Of a DNA stretch of 54,251 bases, positions 45,983-54,251 are shown piece after piece. The notes under the pieces were generated by a model, which was not told the origin of the DNA, made no database searches, and saw nothing but the letters and a program-made list of their open reading frames with translations. Numbering within the stretch: position 1 is the first letter of the stretch; every line of letters starts with the position of its first letter. Position numbers and translations under genes: made by a program. The DNA is from an uncultured Prevotellaceae bacterium (GTDB lineage Bacteria > Bacteroidota > Bacteroidia > Bacteroidales > Bacteroidaceae): NCBI GenBank assembly GCA_900318995.1, contig ONMR01000020.1:1-54251 (forward strand), written 5' to 3'.

Positions 45983-48900
45983 TTAGAACATGCCGCCACC
46001 GAAGCCGCCGCCAAAGCCGCCGCCCATGCCGCCGCCAAAGCCGCCCATGCCGCCGCCAAAGCCGCCCATGCCGCCGCCGAAGCCGCCCATGCCACCGCGC
46101 ATTCCCTGACGGGCACTGCGGTCGCCGAACAATGACAGACGGTAAGTAAGAGTAGCCATGAAGTAGCTGGTGATGTTCTTGCTCTCAGTATCAGTACGTG
46201 AAGTAGCGCTCATTGAACGGCTAACGGTACTGCGCTGATGCAGGATATCGTATGCAGCAAGTGACAAGCTGGCCTTGTTACCCTTGAGGAATGAGAATGA
46301 CAGTGAAGCATTCCAGATAAGCTCATCCCTGTTCATGTCACCATCGTAACCACGACGGCTGTTCATATTGAGGTCAGAACCCAGACGCATGTTTCTCCAG
46401 GGAATGAATGCCATGATACTGGTACCGTAGCTGTAATCATATGTATCCATGTTACGTTTCGGATCAATATCGTTGACTGAATGGTTGTAACGCAGACTTC
46501 CGTCGAGTGAGACTGTCAGGTAATCATCACGATACTCAGCAGACAGGTTCTCATTTGCACCGGTTGTCTTGGTTGTACGCAACTTTGCGTCATCGTTAAG
46601 TTCGGCAGCCCAACCTTCCTGATGACTGAAGTTACCTGATGTACTTGATGTGATTGAGTAACGGTCATCCGGGAATGTATAGTTGTAAGTCAGACTTGCA
46701 CTGGCATTCCAGTTAGCCCAGAAACCATCCATGTTGACAGGCATGCTCTCGTTACCACCGTTCTCCAGAAGGATAGACTTGTTCTGGATCTGACGCATGG
46801 TGTTGCTTATGCTTGTGTTGATATTGAAGCTACCCATTGTAACAGGATTGTACTTTTGATATCCCACACTCAACTGGTTATTGAAGGTAGGCTTCAGACC
46901 AGGATTACCGCTGGATATTCTCAACGGGTTACTGTCATCACGGATAGGAAGCAACTGCTGCATTGAAGGCTGGCTTGAACGTCCGTTATAACGGATATTA
47001 ACCTGTTCCTGACGTGAAACCCTGTAACGGAACTGAACTGTAGGAGTCCAGTTAAATACCGTACGCTCCAGGATAGTATCCTTAAGACCCATACCAGTGT
47101 AGTTCATCTTTGAGTGCTGAGGCAGGATTGACAAACCTACAGTAAAGTTGTATGACTGGTCTGTTGCATTCTTACGGAACTGCAGCTGGATGGTCTGATC
47201 ATAGTTGTAGTAGAAAGTATTAGTACTCTGAAGAGAATCCTTGTCAGCCTCATTCTTTACATACTCCCAGTAGTCATCAAGACCGTAGTTGACATCAGGA
47301 ACATTATATGTAGCACGGTCACTGTTCTGCTCACTGTAAGCATACTGATAGCTTACCTGGAGATAGGTACCTGTTGAAATAGGTTCTGAATAAGTGGCCT
47401 GGATATTGTAGCTGTTACGGTCACTCGGGTTGTCGTTGTACCTTCTGATAAGATTCTGGGTTGGAACAGGTGTGTAATAATAAGTCTGGTCATTACGCTG
47501 CTGCTGCAAGCTCTCAGAATGGCTTAAGTTATAGTTACCACGAACTGAAACGTTACGGCCACGGTTTCCGAAACGTCTTACAAACTGAATGTTACCGCTT
47601 GAAGACTTGCTCTCGCTGCCGCTCTTGTTTGCACTCATCTGTGTATTCCAGATAGCCTTGTTGTAGTAGTCATGCAAAGAATCAACAAAATCAGCAACAG
47701 GGTCAAGGCTGTTGGGATCGATGTCAAAGTCTGCATAAGGATAATTGCTCCTGTCGTAGATAGATGTCGTGTCAAGAGGATCTGACATGATCTTCCAGGG
47801 ATTGCTCCTGAACTGTGCCTGCTGAGACTCGCTCCAGTTGTCTGATTTGCTGTATGAGAACTGAGGTGTAAACAGAAGGCTGGTATAATTGTCCTTGTTC
47901 CACTCGATACGCATATTACCGCTCAGACTGTTGCTGCCGCTTCCGTTGGCACTGACGTTTCTGCTCCATGTCTCTTGGGTATTGTATGCATTCCAGTTGT
48001 TTGTCTTTGAACTTGACTGGTTGTCGCTATGGCTCCAGTTGACGCTACCGCCGACCTCGTACTGATAGTTGTCTGATGACACCTCCTTACCAAGGTTCAT
48101 GGCAAAGTTGAAGCCGCCTGAGTAGCTCTTGCTGACGCCACCGCCGCCGCCCATACCCATGCCGCCGAAACCGCCGCCCATGCCAAAGCCGCCCATGCCC
48201 ATTCCGACACCGCCGCCCATACGCATGCCGCCGAATCCGCCCATGCCGCCCGAAGACTGGCTTGCAGAACCTGTTACGGTAAACTGCTTGTCTTCATCAA
48301 AACGGTTGAGAGAAGCGTTGACCTGATATAGTGCTGCAACATCAAATCCCTCTTTCTCAAGAGGAGCACCGCCACCGAGTGAAAGGTTACCGAACCAACC
48401 CTTGGCCATGCCCTTCTTTACCTGAAGGTCAAGCACCGTCTCCTCCTCACCGTCATCGATACCGGTCTGACGGGCCAGGTCACTCTGCTTGTCATATGCC
48501 TTGACTTTCTCAATCATCTCGGCGGTAAGCTGTGTCAGAGCCATGGTCTTGTCATCATTGAAGAACTCCTTACCGTTGACAAGGATTCTGGATACTGTCT
48601 TACCGTTAACGGTGATATTACCGTCACTGCCAATCTGTACGCCAGGGAGTTTACGGATAAGATCCTCTACCGATGCGCCCTCAGGCAGTTTGAAAGCTGC
48701 ACTGTTGAACATTACGGTATCATTGATCATCTGAACTTTTGCCACAACTGCCGATACTGCAACCTCATCGAGCATCTGGCCACCCCTCAGAGTGATCTTA
48801 CCAAGGTCTGTAACGCCGGAACCTGACCTGAGGGAGAAATTCTTGTAGGCATCATCATAACCTGTAAATGAAACGCGGGCAACATAGTTGCCGGCCTTAA

Positions 48901-49114
48901 GATTACCAACTACGAAAGATCCGTCATCCTCAGTAGCGGCACCACCGATGAAAGTGGAGTCTGTACCGGCAATCTGGATAATCGAAACGTTGGCTGAAGG
49001 CATTGGGTCGGCCGAATCAAAATCATAAACCGTACCCTTGACTGAAAGATTCTGTGCATACATTGCAGTTGCCGACATGGCAACAAATGTTAGCAGAGTG
49101 AAGATTCTTTTCAT
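45983..49114 (-). CDS. TonB-dependent-receptor-like outer-membrane beta-barrel protein with Gly-rich tail
   Basis: A 1043-aa outer-membrane protein. Signal peptide to about residue 20, then a carboxypeptidase-regulatory-like domain (VKGTVYDFDSADPMPSANVS), a plug-like domain (LPEGASVEDLIRKLPGVQI, ILVNGKEFF) and a large barrel of alternating aromatic strands rich in Asn, Ser and Tyr. A Gly/Met/Phe insert sits near residues 285-335. After the last barrel strand (ATLTYRLSLFG) comes a tail of about 40 residues made of GGFGGGM repeats, ending GGGMF. No SusD partner is nearby and no convincing TonB box was seen. Ligand unknown. It is convergent with the GH51 gene and divergent from the esterase. Confidence 0.85.
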   Translation of the reverse strand: MKRIFTLLTFVAMSATAMYAQNLSVKGTVYDFDSADPMPSANVSIIQIAGTDSTFIGGAATEDDGSFVVGNLKAGNYVARVSFTGYDDAYKNFSLRSGSGVTDLGKITLRGGQMLDEVAVSAVVAKVQMINDTVMFNSAAFKLPEGASVEDLIRKLPGVQIGSDGNITVNGKTVSRILVNGKEFFNDDKTMALTQLTAEMIEKVKAYDKQSDLARQTGIDDGEEETVLDLQVKKGMAKGWFGNLSLGGGAPLEKEGFDVAALYQVNASLNRFDEDKQFTVTGSASQSSGGMGGFGGMRMGGGVGMGMGGFGMGGGFGGMGMGGGGGVSKSYSGGFNFAMNLGKEVSSDNYQYEVGGSVNWSHSDNQSSSKTNNWNAYNTQETWSRNVSANGSGSNSLSGNMRIEWNKDNYTSLLFTPQFSYSKSDNWSESQQAQFRSNPWKIMSDPLDTTSIYDRSNYPYADFDIDPNSLDPVADFVDSLHDYYNKAIWNTQMSANKSGSESKSSSGNIQFVRRFGNRGRNVSVRGNYNLSHSESLQQQRNDQTYYYTPVPTQNLIRRYNDNPSDRNSYNIQATYSEPISTGTYLQVSYQYAYSEQNSDRATYNVPDVNYGLDDYWEYVKNEADKDSLQSTNTFYYNYDQTIQLQFRKNATDQSYNFTVGLSILPQHSKMNYTGMGLKDTILERTVFNWTPTVQFRYRVSRQEQVNIRYNGRSSQPSMQQLLPIRDDSNPLRISSGNPGLKPTFNNQLSVGYQKYNPVTMGSFNINTSISNTMRQIQNKSILLENGGNESMPVNMDGFWANWNASASLTYNYTFPDDRYSITSSTSGNFSHQEGWAAELNDDAKLRTTKTTGANENLSAEYRDDYLTVSLDGSLRYNHSVNDIDPKRNMDTYDYSYGTSIMAFIPWRNMRLGSDLNMNSRRGYDGDMNRDELIWNASLSFSFLKGNKASLSLAAYDILHQRSTVSRSMSATSRTDTESKNITSYFMATLTYRLSLFGDRSARQGMRGGMGGFGGGMGGFGGGMGGFGGGMGGGFGGGFGGGMF
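46028..46090 (-). repeat. Three 21-bp coding tandem repeats (GGFGGGM)
   Basis: Three adjacent 21-nt units (46028-46048, 46049-46069, 46070-46090) with only third-base differences encode GGFGGGM in the tail of the barrel protein. Degenerate GGGFGGG units follow to the stop. Such repeats can change copy number by slippage. Confidence 0.75.
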
Positions 49115-49276
49115 TTTGAGTGATGTTATTGTTAGTTTTTGTTGAATGCACTAAAAAAAATACACCTTTACTATAAAGCAGAAGGCGCTTGGTTAAATGT
49201 CAAAATGACGAATTAACAAATAATTCACATTTTGGATAAAAAAAGTGCCCTATGGTTTAATCACAACAATATTTTC

Positions 49277-49284
49277 TATCTTTG
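49277..49284 (+). promoter_or_regulatory. -7 element of the esterase-GH127-GH2 operon
   Basis: TATCTTTG matches TAnnTTTG fully, 40 nt before the ATG at 49325. No exact TTTG at 19 nt. The rest of 49115-49324 is AT-rich spacer between divergent genes; no good promoter for the barrel gene was found in it. Confidence 0.6.
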
Positions 49285-49324
49285 TAAACAATACTGATAA
49301 ATAACATTAACAGTCGTTTTGATT

Positions 49325-50125
49325 ATGAAATTCGCATCCAGACTTCTGGTTTTGTCAATTTGCACTCTATGTCTTTTCAACTCGTGCGTTAAGACTACAG
49401 AAAAACCTGTTTTCAACGAATTTACGTTGAACTCCAAGGATGGAATGGTACGTTCCGGGGCTGTATACATACCTAAGGGAATCAGTTCGGATGAAATGAT
49501 TCCGGTCATCTATATGGGCGACGGTCTTGTATTCAGGGAGACAGGATTCAAGAGCATGATGGATTCGATGATAGAGAACCATACTATCCGTCCCGTTATA
49601 ATTGCATGTTCTTATGAGAACAAGAATCAGATAAGCGGATACAGCATAGCATACCGCAATGCGGAATACGCCGAACTGATAGCCAGGAATGACAACACCC
49701 TGGCCACCCTGTTTGATAACCATCACTCTTTCTTTGTTAATGAGTTTATACCTTATATAGAAAAGATCGCCCCCGTTTCAAAGAATCCTGAAGACCGGAT
49801 TTATTTCGGAACTTCCAACAGTGCCGATTTCGGTATAACACTGAGCCTTCGCAACCCAGGCCTGATGGCTGAATACTGGTGTTTTTCGCCCGTTTGTTCC
49901 GACATAAGTGATTATGGTATGATATCTGCCCCCACATCTTACAGCATCTGCTGGGGAGTGAAAGAAGAGATAGGAAATGATAATTACTTTCCAAACCTGA
50001 TGAAAGATATCCGTAAGCGTGGAGGAGATGTCAAATCATGGGTGTTCAACGGCGGACACGACCGGGAATGGTGGAAATACTGGTTCAGCGAAGAGCTGAA
50101 GCGCCGGTTCCCATACAAGAACTGA
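49325..50125 (+). CDS. Putative alpha/beta-hydrolase esterase lipoprotein
   Basis: A 266-aa protein of the putative esterase (EstD/enterochelin-esterase-like) class. Lipobox in LCLFNSCVKT. An Ig-like N-terminal strand region (FNEFTLNSKDGMVRSGAVYIPKG) is followed by VIYMGDGLVFRE, VNEFIPYIEKI, the nucleophile elbow YFGTSNSADFG and the terminal His in FNGGHDREWW. ATG 49325 was preferred to an upstream TTG. In the same direction 24 nt later is GH127, so it may remove acyl groups (acetyl or feruloyl) from the same glycan; that is inference. Confidence 0.75.
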   Translation: MKFASRLLVLSICTLCLFNSCVKTTEKPVFNEFTLNSKDGMVRSGAVYIPKGISSDEMIPVIYMGDGLVFRETGFKSMMDSMIENHTIRPVIIACSYENKNQISGYSIAYRNAEYAELIARNDNTLATLFDNHHSFFVNEFIPYIEKIAPVSKNPEDRIYFGTSNSADFGITLSLRNPGLMAEYWCFSPVCSDISDYGMISAPTSYSICWGVKEEIGNDNYFPNLMKDIRKRGGDVKSWVFNGGHDREWWKYWFSEELKRRFPYKN

Positions 50126-50149
50126 TAATTCTAATAATTTCAACCAAAT

Positions 50150-52516
50150 ATGAGAAAACTAACCTTATTTTTTGCCTTGGCACTGACTGTGTCTTTTGCC
50201 AATGCTCAGGACAAACTGTATCACAACACTTTCAACCTTAATCAGGTAGAACTGCTTGAAGGACCGTTCAAGCACGCCATGGACCTTAACGTGAAGGTCC
50301 TGCTGGAGTATGACACCGACCGCCTGCTGGCTCCTTTCCTTAAGGAGGCCGGACTGCCCAAGAAGGCGGAGTATTTTCCCAACTGGGCCGGTCTGGACGG
50401 ACATGTGGGCGGACACTACGTATCGGCTCTGGCCATACACTACGCCGCTACCGGCAACAAGGAGTGCTATGACCGCCTGGTCTATATGATCGATGAGCTG
50501 GAGCGCTGCCAGATAGCCAACGGTGACGGCTACATAGGCGGTGTACCCAACAGCAAGCAGCTTTGGGGCAACCTCAAGAAGGGAGACTTCGGGCTGTTCC
50601 GCGGTGCATGGGTGCCCTGGTACAATGTACATAAGATGTACGCGGGCCTGCGCGACGCGTGGCAGTATGCCGGCATTGAGAAGGCCAAGGATATGTTCAT
50701 AAAGTTCTGCGACTGGGGTCTGACCATATTTGCCGATCTGGATGACAACCAGATGGAGCAGATGACCGGCACCGAGTTCGGCGGCATGAACGAGATTTTT
50801 GCCGATGCTTTCCAGATTACCGGTGACCGCAAGTACATTGAGGCCGCCAAGCGTTTCCGCCACAAGGACATTTTTGAGAATATGGCCGACGGCCGCGACA
50901 ACCTGGATAACAAGCATGCCAACACACAAGTGCCCAAGGCCGTAGGTTACGCCCGCGTGGCTGCACTTGACAACGATGCACGCGCCCGCAAGGCTGCCGA
51001 GTTCTTTTGGGACCGCGTAGCCAACCACCGCTCGGTAGTAATTGGCGGAAACAGCCGCAGCGAGCATTTCCCCGCTGCATCGGACTACAAGAGCTACGTT
51101 GAGAACCGTGAGGGACCGGAGTCCTGCAACACCAACAACATGCTCAAGCTGACCGAGTTCCTCTTTGCAATAGACCCCAAGGCCGAGTATGCCGATTTCT
51201 ATGAGAAGGCCATGTACAACCATATCCTCTCAACCCAGCATCCCGAGCACGGAGGTTACGTATATTTCACCCCAATGCGCCCCGCTCACTACCGCGTTTA
51301 CTCCGCAGTTAATCAGGGTATGTGGTGCTGCGTAGGTACCGGAATGGAGAACCACGGTAAATATGGAGAATTCATATACACACATGACGGTGCACAGACA
51401 CTCTGGGTCAACCTGTTCGTGGCATCAAAGCTGAACTGGACCGAGAACAAGGCCACCATCACGCAGGAGACACAGTTCCCCTACTCCGAGTCATCAAAAC
51501 TGACCGTCAACCTTAAGAAGGCCCGCAAGTTCCGCCTTATGGTACGCTGCCCCGAGTGGGTGGCCGGCGGCTACAGCGTAAAGGTGAACGGTAAGGAGTA
51601 TGCCGCAGGCGCACAGCCGTCATCATACGTAGCCATAGAGCGCAAGTGGAAGAACGGTGATGTGGTTGAGATAAGCCTGCCCATGAATACCACTATCGAG
51701 GCTTTGGACAATGAGCCGGAGTATCTGGCAGTAAAGCACGGCCCCATTGTTCTGGCAGCCCGTACAGGCACTGAGGGCATGAGCGGTCTCATAGCCGATG
51801 ACGGCCGTTGGAGCCACATAGCACACGGACCTCTGGTACCCGTTACCGAGACTCCTATTATGATAGGTACACGAGCACAGCTTGACCAGAAGGTGGCAGC
51901 CCTCAAGCCCGTACCGGGCAAGCCCCTGCACTACACCGCATCAGGTCTGTTTGACAGCAGCCGGTTCCCCAATGTCGAACTGGAGCCGTTCTACAGCCTG
52001 CATGACAGCCGTTACGCCATCTACTTCCTGTCACTCAGCCAGAGTGATTACAAGCAGATGCTCGATAAGATCAAGGCCGATGAGGCCGCAATGCTGGAGC
52101 TGGACCGCCGCACTGTGGATGCCATAGTACCCGGCGAGCAGCAGCCCGAGGCTGACCACAAGATTCAGAGCCAGAGCTCAATGACCGGCAACCAGGACAA
52201 CAAGCCCTACCGCACTATCCGCCGTAACGGTTCGTTCAGCTATGACCTTTATACTGAAGGCAACACCAACCTGAGTCTGTGCATAGGCTACTGGGGTGCC
52301 GAAAACAACCAGAACCGTGCCATCGAGATACTGATTGAGGACATGCCGTTCATTACCGAGACCGAATTCCCCGCAAACGGTGAGGCCGGGATTGTACGCA
52401 AGGAGTATGATGTACCTGTAGGATTCTACCTGGGCAAGGAGAAGATACGCGTTACTTTCCGCTCAGTTGAGGGCAAGCAGGCTCCCCGCATTTTTGATAT
52501 CAGATTCCTGAAATAA
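50150..52516 (+). CDS. GH127/GH146 beta-L-arabinofuranosidase
   Basis: A 788-aa exported enzyme of the DUF1680 superfamily (GH127/GH146), which uses a Cys nucleophile on a zinc site. The signal peptide ends near FANAQ. An alpha/alpha barrel follows (YFPNWAGLDGHVGGHYVSAL, RGAWVPWYNVHKMYAGLRDA). The expected Glu-x-Cys and Cys-Cys residues are present: Glu324 and Cys326 in PESCNTNNMLKL, Cys393-Cys394 in MWCCVGTGMENHGKYGEF. Beta domains follow. It should release beta-L-arabinofuranose from hydroxyproline-linked or pectic side chains. Family 127 versus 146 cannot be settled by eye. It is flanked by an esterase and GH2 on one transcript. Confidence 0.92.
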   Translation: MRKLTLFFALALTVSFANAQDKLYHNTFNLNQVELLEGPFKHAMDLNVKVLLEYDTDRLLAPFLKEAGLPKKAEYFPNWAGLDGHVGGHYVSALAIHYAATGNKECYDRLVYMIDELERCQIANGDGYIGGVPNSKQLWGNLKKGDFGLFRGAWVPWYNVHKMYAGLRDAWQYAGIEKAKDMFIKFCDWGLTIFADLDDNQMEQMTGTEFGGMNEIFADAFQITGDRKYIEAAKRFRHKDIFENMADGRDNLDNKHANTQVPKAVGYARVAALDNDARARKAAEFFWDRVANHRSVVIGGNSRSEHFPAASDYKSYVENREGPESCNTNNMLKLTEFLFAIDPKAEYADFYEKAMYNHILSTQHPEHGGYVYFTPMRPAHYRVYSAVNQGMWCCVGTGMENHGKYGEFIYTHDGAQTLWVNLFVASKLNWTENKATITQETQFPYSESSKLTVNLKKARKFRLMVRCPEWVAGGYSVKVNGKEYAAGAQPSSYVAIERKWKNGDVVEISLPMNTTIEALDNEPEYLAVKHGPIVLAARTGTEGMSGLIADDGRWSHIAHGPLVPVTETPIMIGTRAQLDQKVAALKPVPGKPLHYTASGLFDSSRFPNVELEPFYSLHDSRYAIYFLSLSQSDYKQMLDKIKADEAAMLELDRRTVDAIVPGEQQPEADHKIQSQSSMTGNQDNKPYRTIRRNGSFSYDLYTEGNTNLSLCIGYWGAENNQNRAIEILIEDMPFITETEFPANGEAGIVRKEYDVPVGFYLGKEKIRVTFRSVEGKQAPRIFDIRFLK

Positions 52517-52528
52517 TTGTTTACTGAT

Positions 52529-54251
52529 ATGAGATACATTCCTAGTTTTAGCATTGCTGCGTTGGGTCTTGCATTGGCCCTAAACTCATGTGGCACAAAG
52601 GAGCAGGATCCCAAGTTCATGGAGAACCTGCCCTATTATGTTGAGAACCTTGAGGTCTTTGGGCTCAATCAGGAGCCGGGACGCGCATTCCATATTCCGG
52701 AGCGTAACATATCGCTTAACGGAACCTGGAAGTTCAACCTTTATGAGAACCCTCTTGAGGTGCCCAAGAATTTCTTTAAGAGCTCTTTCAATGACCGCAG
52801 TTGGGGAACCATAGAGGTTCCGTCCAACTGGGAGATGCAGGGTTACGGTCAGGCCATGTTCCGCAATGTGGCTGCCCCCTTCCCCAACGGCCAGCCCTTA
52901 TCAATGCTGGAGCGTTACCAGAAGATTCTGGATGACCCGGATGCATCCGAGCAGCAGAAACGTATGGCCCAGAACCGTATGAACCTGTCCAACCCCTTTG
53001 CCGTCCGTGTACCTAATGTTCCGATGGATGTTAACCCCACCGGAGCATACCGCACGGAATTTACCATACCTTCTGACTGGAAGGGCGATGAGGTATTCCT
53101 GCGCTTCGAGAAGGTGGCATCGGGATCGTTCGTATGGGTGAACGGAAAGCAGGTTGGTTACAACGAAGGCGCACAGGAGCCCAGCGAGTACGATATCACA
53201 CCTTATATAAAGAGCGGTAAGAATACTTTGGCTGTGATGGTGCTCAAGTTCTGCGACGGATACTATCTGGAGGGACAGGACTACTGGCGTCTGGCAGGTA
53301 TTTTCGATGACGTTACCATCTACTCCACTCCCAAGGTAAGGATCTATGACTGGTATGTCACCACCGATTTCGGTCCCGACTTTGTTGATTCGGACCTCAA
53401 GCTGGCTATGGACGTACGCTCATACGGACTTGAGGGCAGCGGCTACAAGGTTAAGGCCACGGTTTCAAAGGACGGCCGTGAGGTGGCAAGTATGGAGAAC
53501 GGACCGTTCAACGTAAAGGACGGCACCAGCACCATCAACCTCTCCGCCAAGGTTAAGGCTCCCAAGAAATGGACCTCCGAGACTCCTGAGCTCTATGACC
53601 TAACGATGGACCTCATCGGCCCCGATGGGAAGGCTGTGGATCATATAGTAAAGCGCATGGGATTCAAGAAGACCGAGATTCGTGACGGTGTGTTCTATCT
53701 GAACGGCCAGCCGCTCAAGGTAAACGCGCAGAACTCACACATGCAGCACCCCATACTGGGTCACGCTATGGACGAGGCCACCATACGCCGCGACATGGAG
53801 ATACTCAAGCAGTTCAACTTCAACGGTGTGCGCACATCGCACTATCCTCCTGTAAACGAGTATCTTGACCTGGCCGATGAGTACGGACTCTATATCATAG
53901 ACGAGACCGGTGATGAGGCTCATGCCACTGAGTATGTGAGCAATATGCCGGAGTTTATAGAGATGTACCGCGAGCGCGTGCGCCAGCTGGTGCTGCGTGA
54001 CCGCAACCATGCCTGCGTCCTGTTCTGGAGTGCCGGCAATGAGAGCGGTGAAGGCGACGACATCCGTGAGGTTGTAGAAGAAGGTAAGAGATATGACGCC
54101 ACCCGCTACTGGATGTACGGCGGCAATGCTGCAGTTCATCCGGCCGAGGATATCGTAGGCCCGCGTTACCCATCTCCCGAGGAGCATGAGCGCCGCTACG
54201 GCCGTGACACCCGCGATATGCGTCCATCATTCATGGATGAGTATCTCTCTG
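52529..54251 (+). CDS. GH2 beta-galactosidase-like lipoprotein (truncated by window end)
   Basis: The frame is open from ATG 52529 to the window end (574 codons; no stop). Lipobox in LALALNSCGTK. The sugar-binding domain (LNGTWKFNLYENP, SFNDRSWGTIEVPSNWEMQGYG), an Ig-like domain and the start of the catalytic barrel are present. The acid/base Glu505 is in WSAGNESGEG and the likely nucleophile Glu571 in FMDEYLS, four codons from the edge. Beta-galactosidase is the best family guess; other GH2 activities are possible. It begins 12 nt after GH127. Confidence 0.9.
   Translation, partial: MRYIPSFSIAALGLALALNSCGTKEQDPKFMENLPYYVENLEVFGLNQEPGRAFHIPERNISLNGTWKFNLYENPLEVPKNFFKSSFNDRSWGTIEVPSNWEMQGYGQAMFRNVAAPFPNGQPLSMLERYQKILDDPDASEQQKRMAQNRMNLSNPFAVRVPNVPMDVNPTGAYRTEFTIPSDWKGDEVFLRFEKVASGSFVWVNGKQVGYNEGAQEPSEYDITPYIKSGKNTLAVMVLKFCDGYYLEGQDYWRLAGIFDDVTIYSTPKVRIYDWYVTTDFGPDFVDSDLKLAMDVRSYGLEGSGYKVKATVSKDGREVASMENGPFNVKDGTSTINLSAKVKAPKKWTSETPELYDLTMDLIGPDGKAVDHIVKRMGFKKTEIRDGVFYLNGQPLKVNAQNSHMQHPILGHAMDEATIRRDMEILKQFNFNGVRTSHYPPVNEYLDLADEYGLYIIDETGDEAHATEYVSNMPEFIEMYRERVRQLVLRDRNHACVLFWSAGNESGEGDDIREVVEEGKRYDATRYWMYGGNAAVHPAEDIVGPRYPSPEEHERRYGRDTRDMRPSFMDEYLS

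Noticed and set aside
45986-46110. CRISPR-like regular repeats
   Set aside because: The 21-nt units are adjacent, without spacers, in frame, and encode GGFGGGM in the barrel protein.
50165-51223. 352-codon antisense ORF inside GH127
   Set aside because: It lies entirely within the opposite strand of a clearly coding, catalytically intact GH127/146 gene. Its length follows from G+C-rich codon usage.

Overview
The window reads as a chromosome segment of a gut-type Bacteroidales bacterium (Bacteroides/Prevotella/Muribaculaceae relatives). The evidence is a type III glutamine synthetase, LL-diaminopimelate aminotransferase, promoters of the Bacteroidetes form (TTTG, about 19 nt, TAnnTTTG), almost no Shine-Dalgarno sequences, many Cys-lipoprotein signal peptides, an outer-membrane barrel with a carboxypeptidase-like N-terminal domain, and many plant-glycan glycoside hydrolases. 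No rRNA, tRNA, CRISPR array, phage or transposase gene was seen.

Region 1 (1-1010): the tail of an unknown gene, a strong terminator and a secreted DNA/RNA non-specific endonuclease. Region 2 (1011-31378): a nitrogen-assimilation district, almost all on the minus strand. In transcription order it holds glmS-purF-pyrG, glnK-amtB and a TorF-type porin, a GlsB-like N-acyltransferase, asnB, then glnN-gltB-gltD-dapF-dapL and carA-carB. Ammonium enters through AmtB under P-II control and is fixed by GlnN and GltBD. The amide nitrogen is then spent by six glutamine amidotransferases (GltB, AsnB, PurF, GlmS, CarA, PyrG) and by the lysine/peptidoglycan branch (DapL, DapF). A large cell-surface CotH/lamin-tail/beta-helix protein is inserted between glnK and pyrG on the plus strand.

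The most interesting signal lies between these genes. Three of the nitrogen transcription units (asnB; glnK-amtB; glmS-purF-pyrG) begin with a short ORF very rich in Asn and Gln codons. Two of the ORFs carry 14 consecutive Asn/Gln codons. Each ORF is followed by an intrinsic-terminator-like hairpin before the first structural gene. In all three, a short sequence at the end of the peptide ORF (GACCAG, GACCGGTC, ACCAGTC) can pair with the 5' arm of that hairpin. It lies 21-24 nt after the last Gln codon and 7-9 nt before the stop codon. This is the layout expected of ribosome-mediated transcription attenuation that senses charged tRNA-Asn/tRNA-Gln. It would be a shared Asn/Gln-starvation switch for nitrogen assimilation.

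Region 3 (31406-54251) is a glycan-degradation island without SusC/SusD. It contains GH27, a frameshifted GH43 with a discoidin-like tail, GH3 with a PA14-like insert, a carbohydrate-esterase/GH51 fusion, GH127/146 and a GH2 cut by the window end, plus an esterase and a histidine phosphatase. The set suggests arabinose- and galactose-decorated plant polysaccharides. Housekeeping genes (SIMPL protein, rsmG, metallo-beta-lactamase-fold hydrolase, DUF1573 protein, MgtC) are interspersed. Several exported proteins here carry Gly-rich inserts. Two long inverted-repeat intergenic elements with related cores sit at 5341-5475 and 45716-45907.
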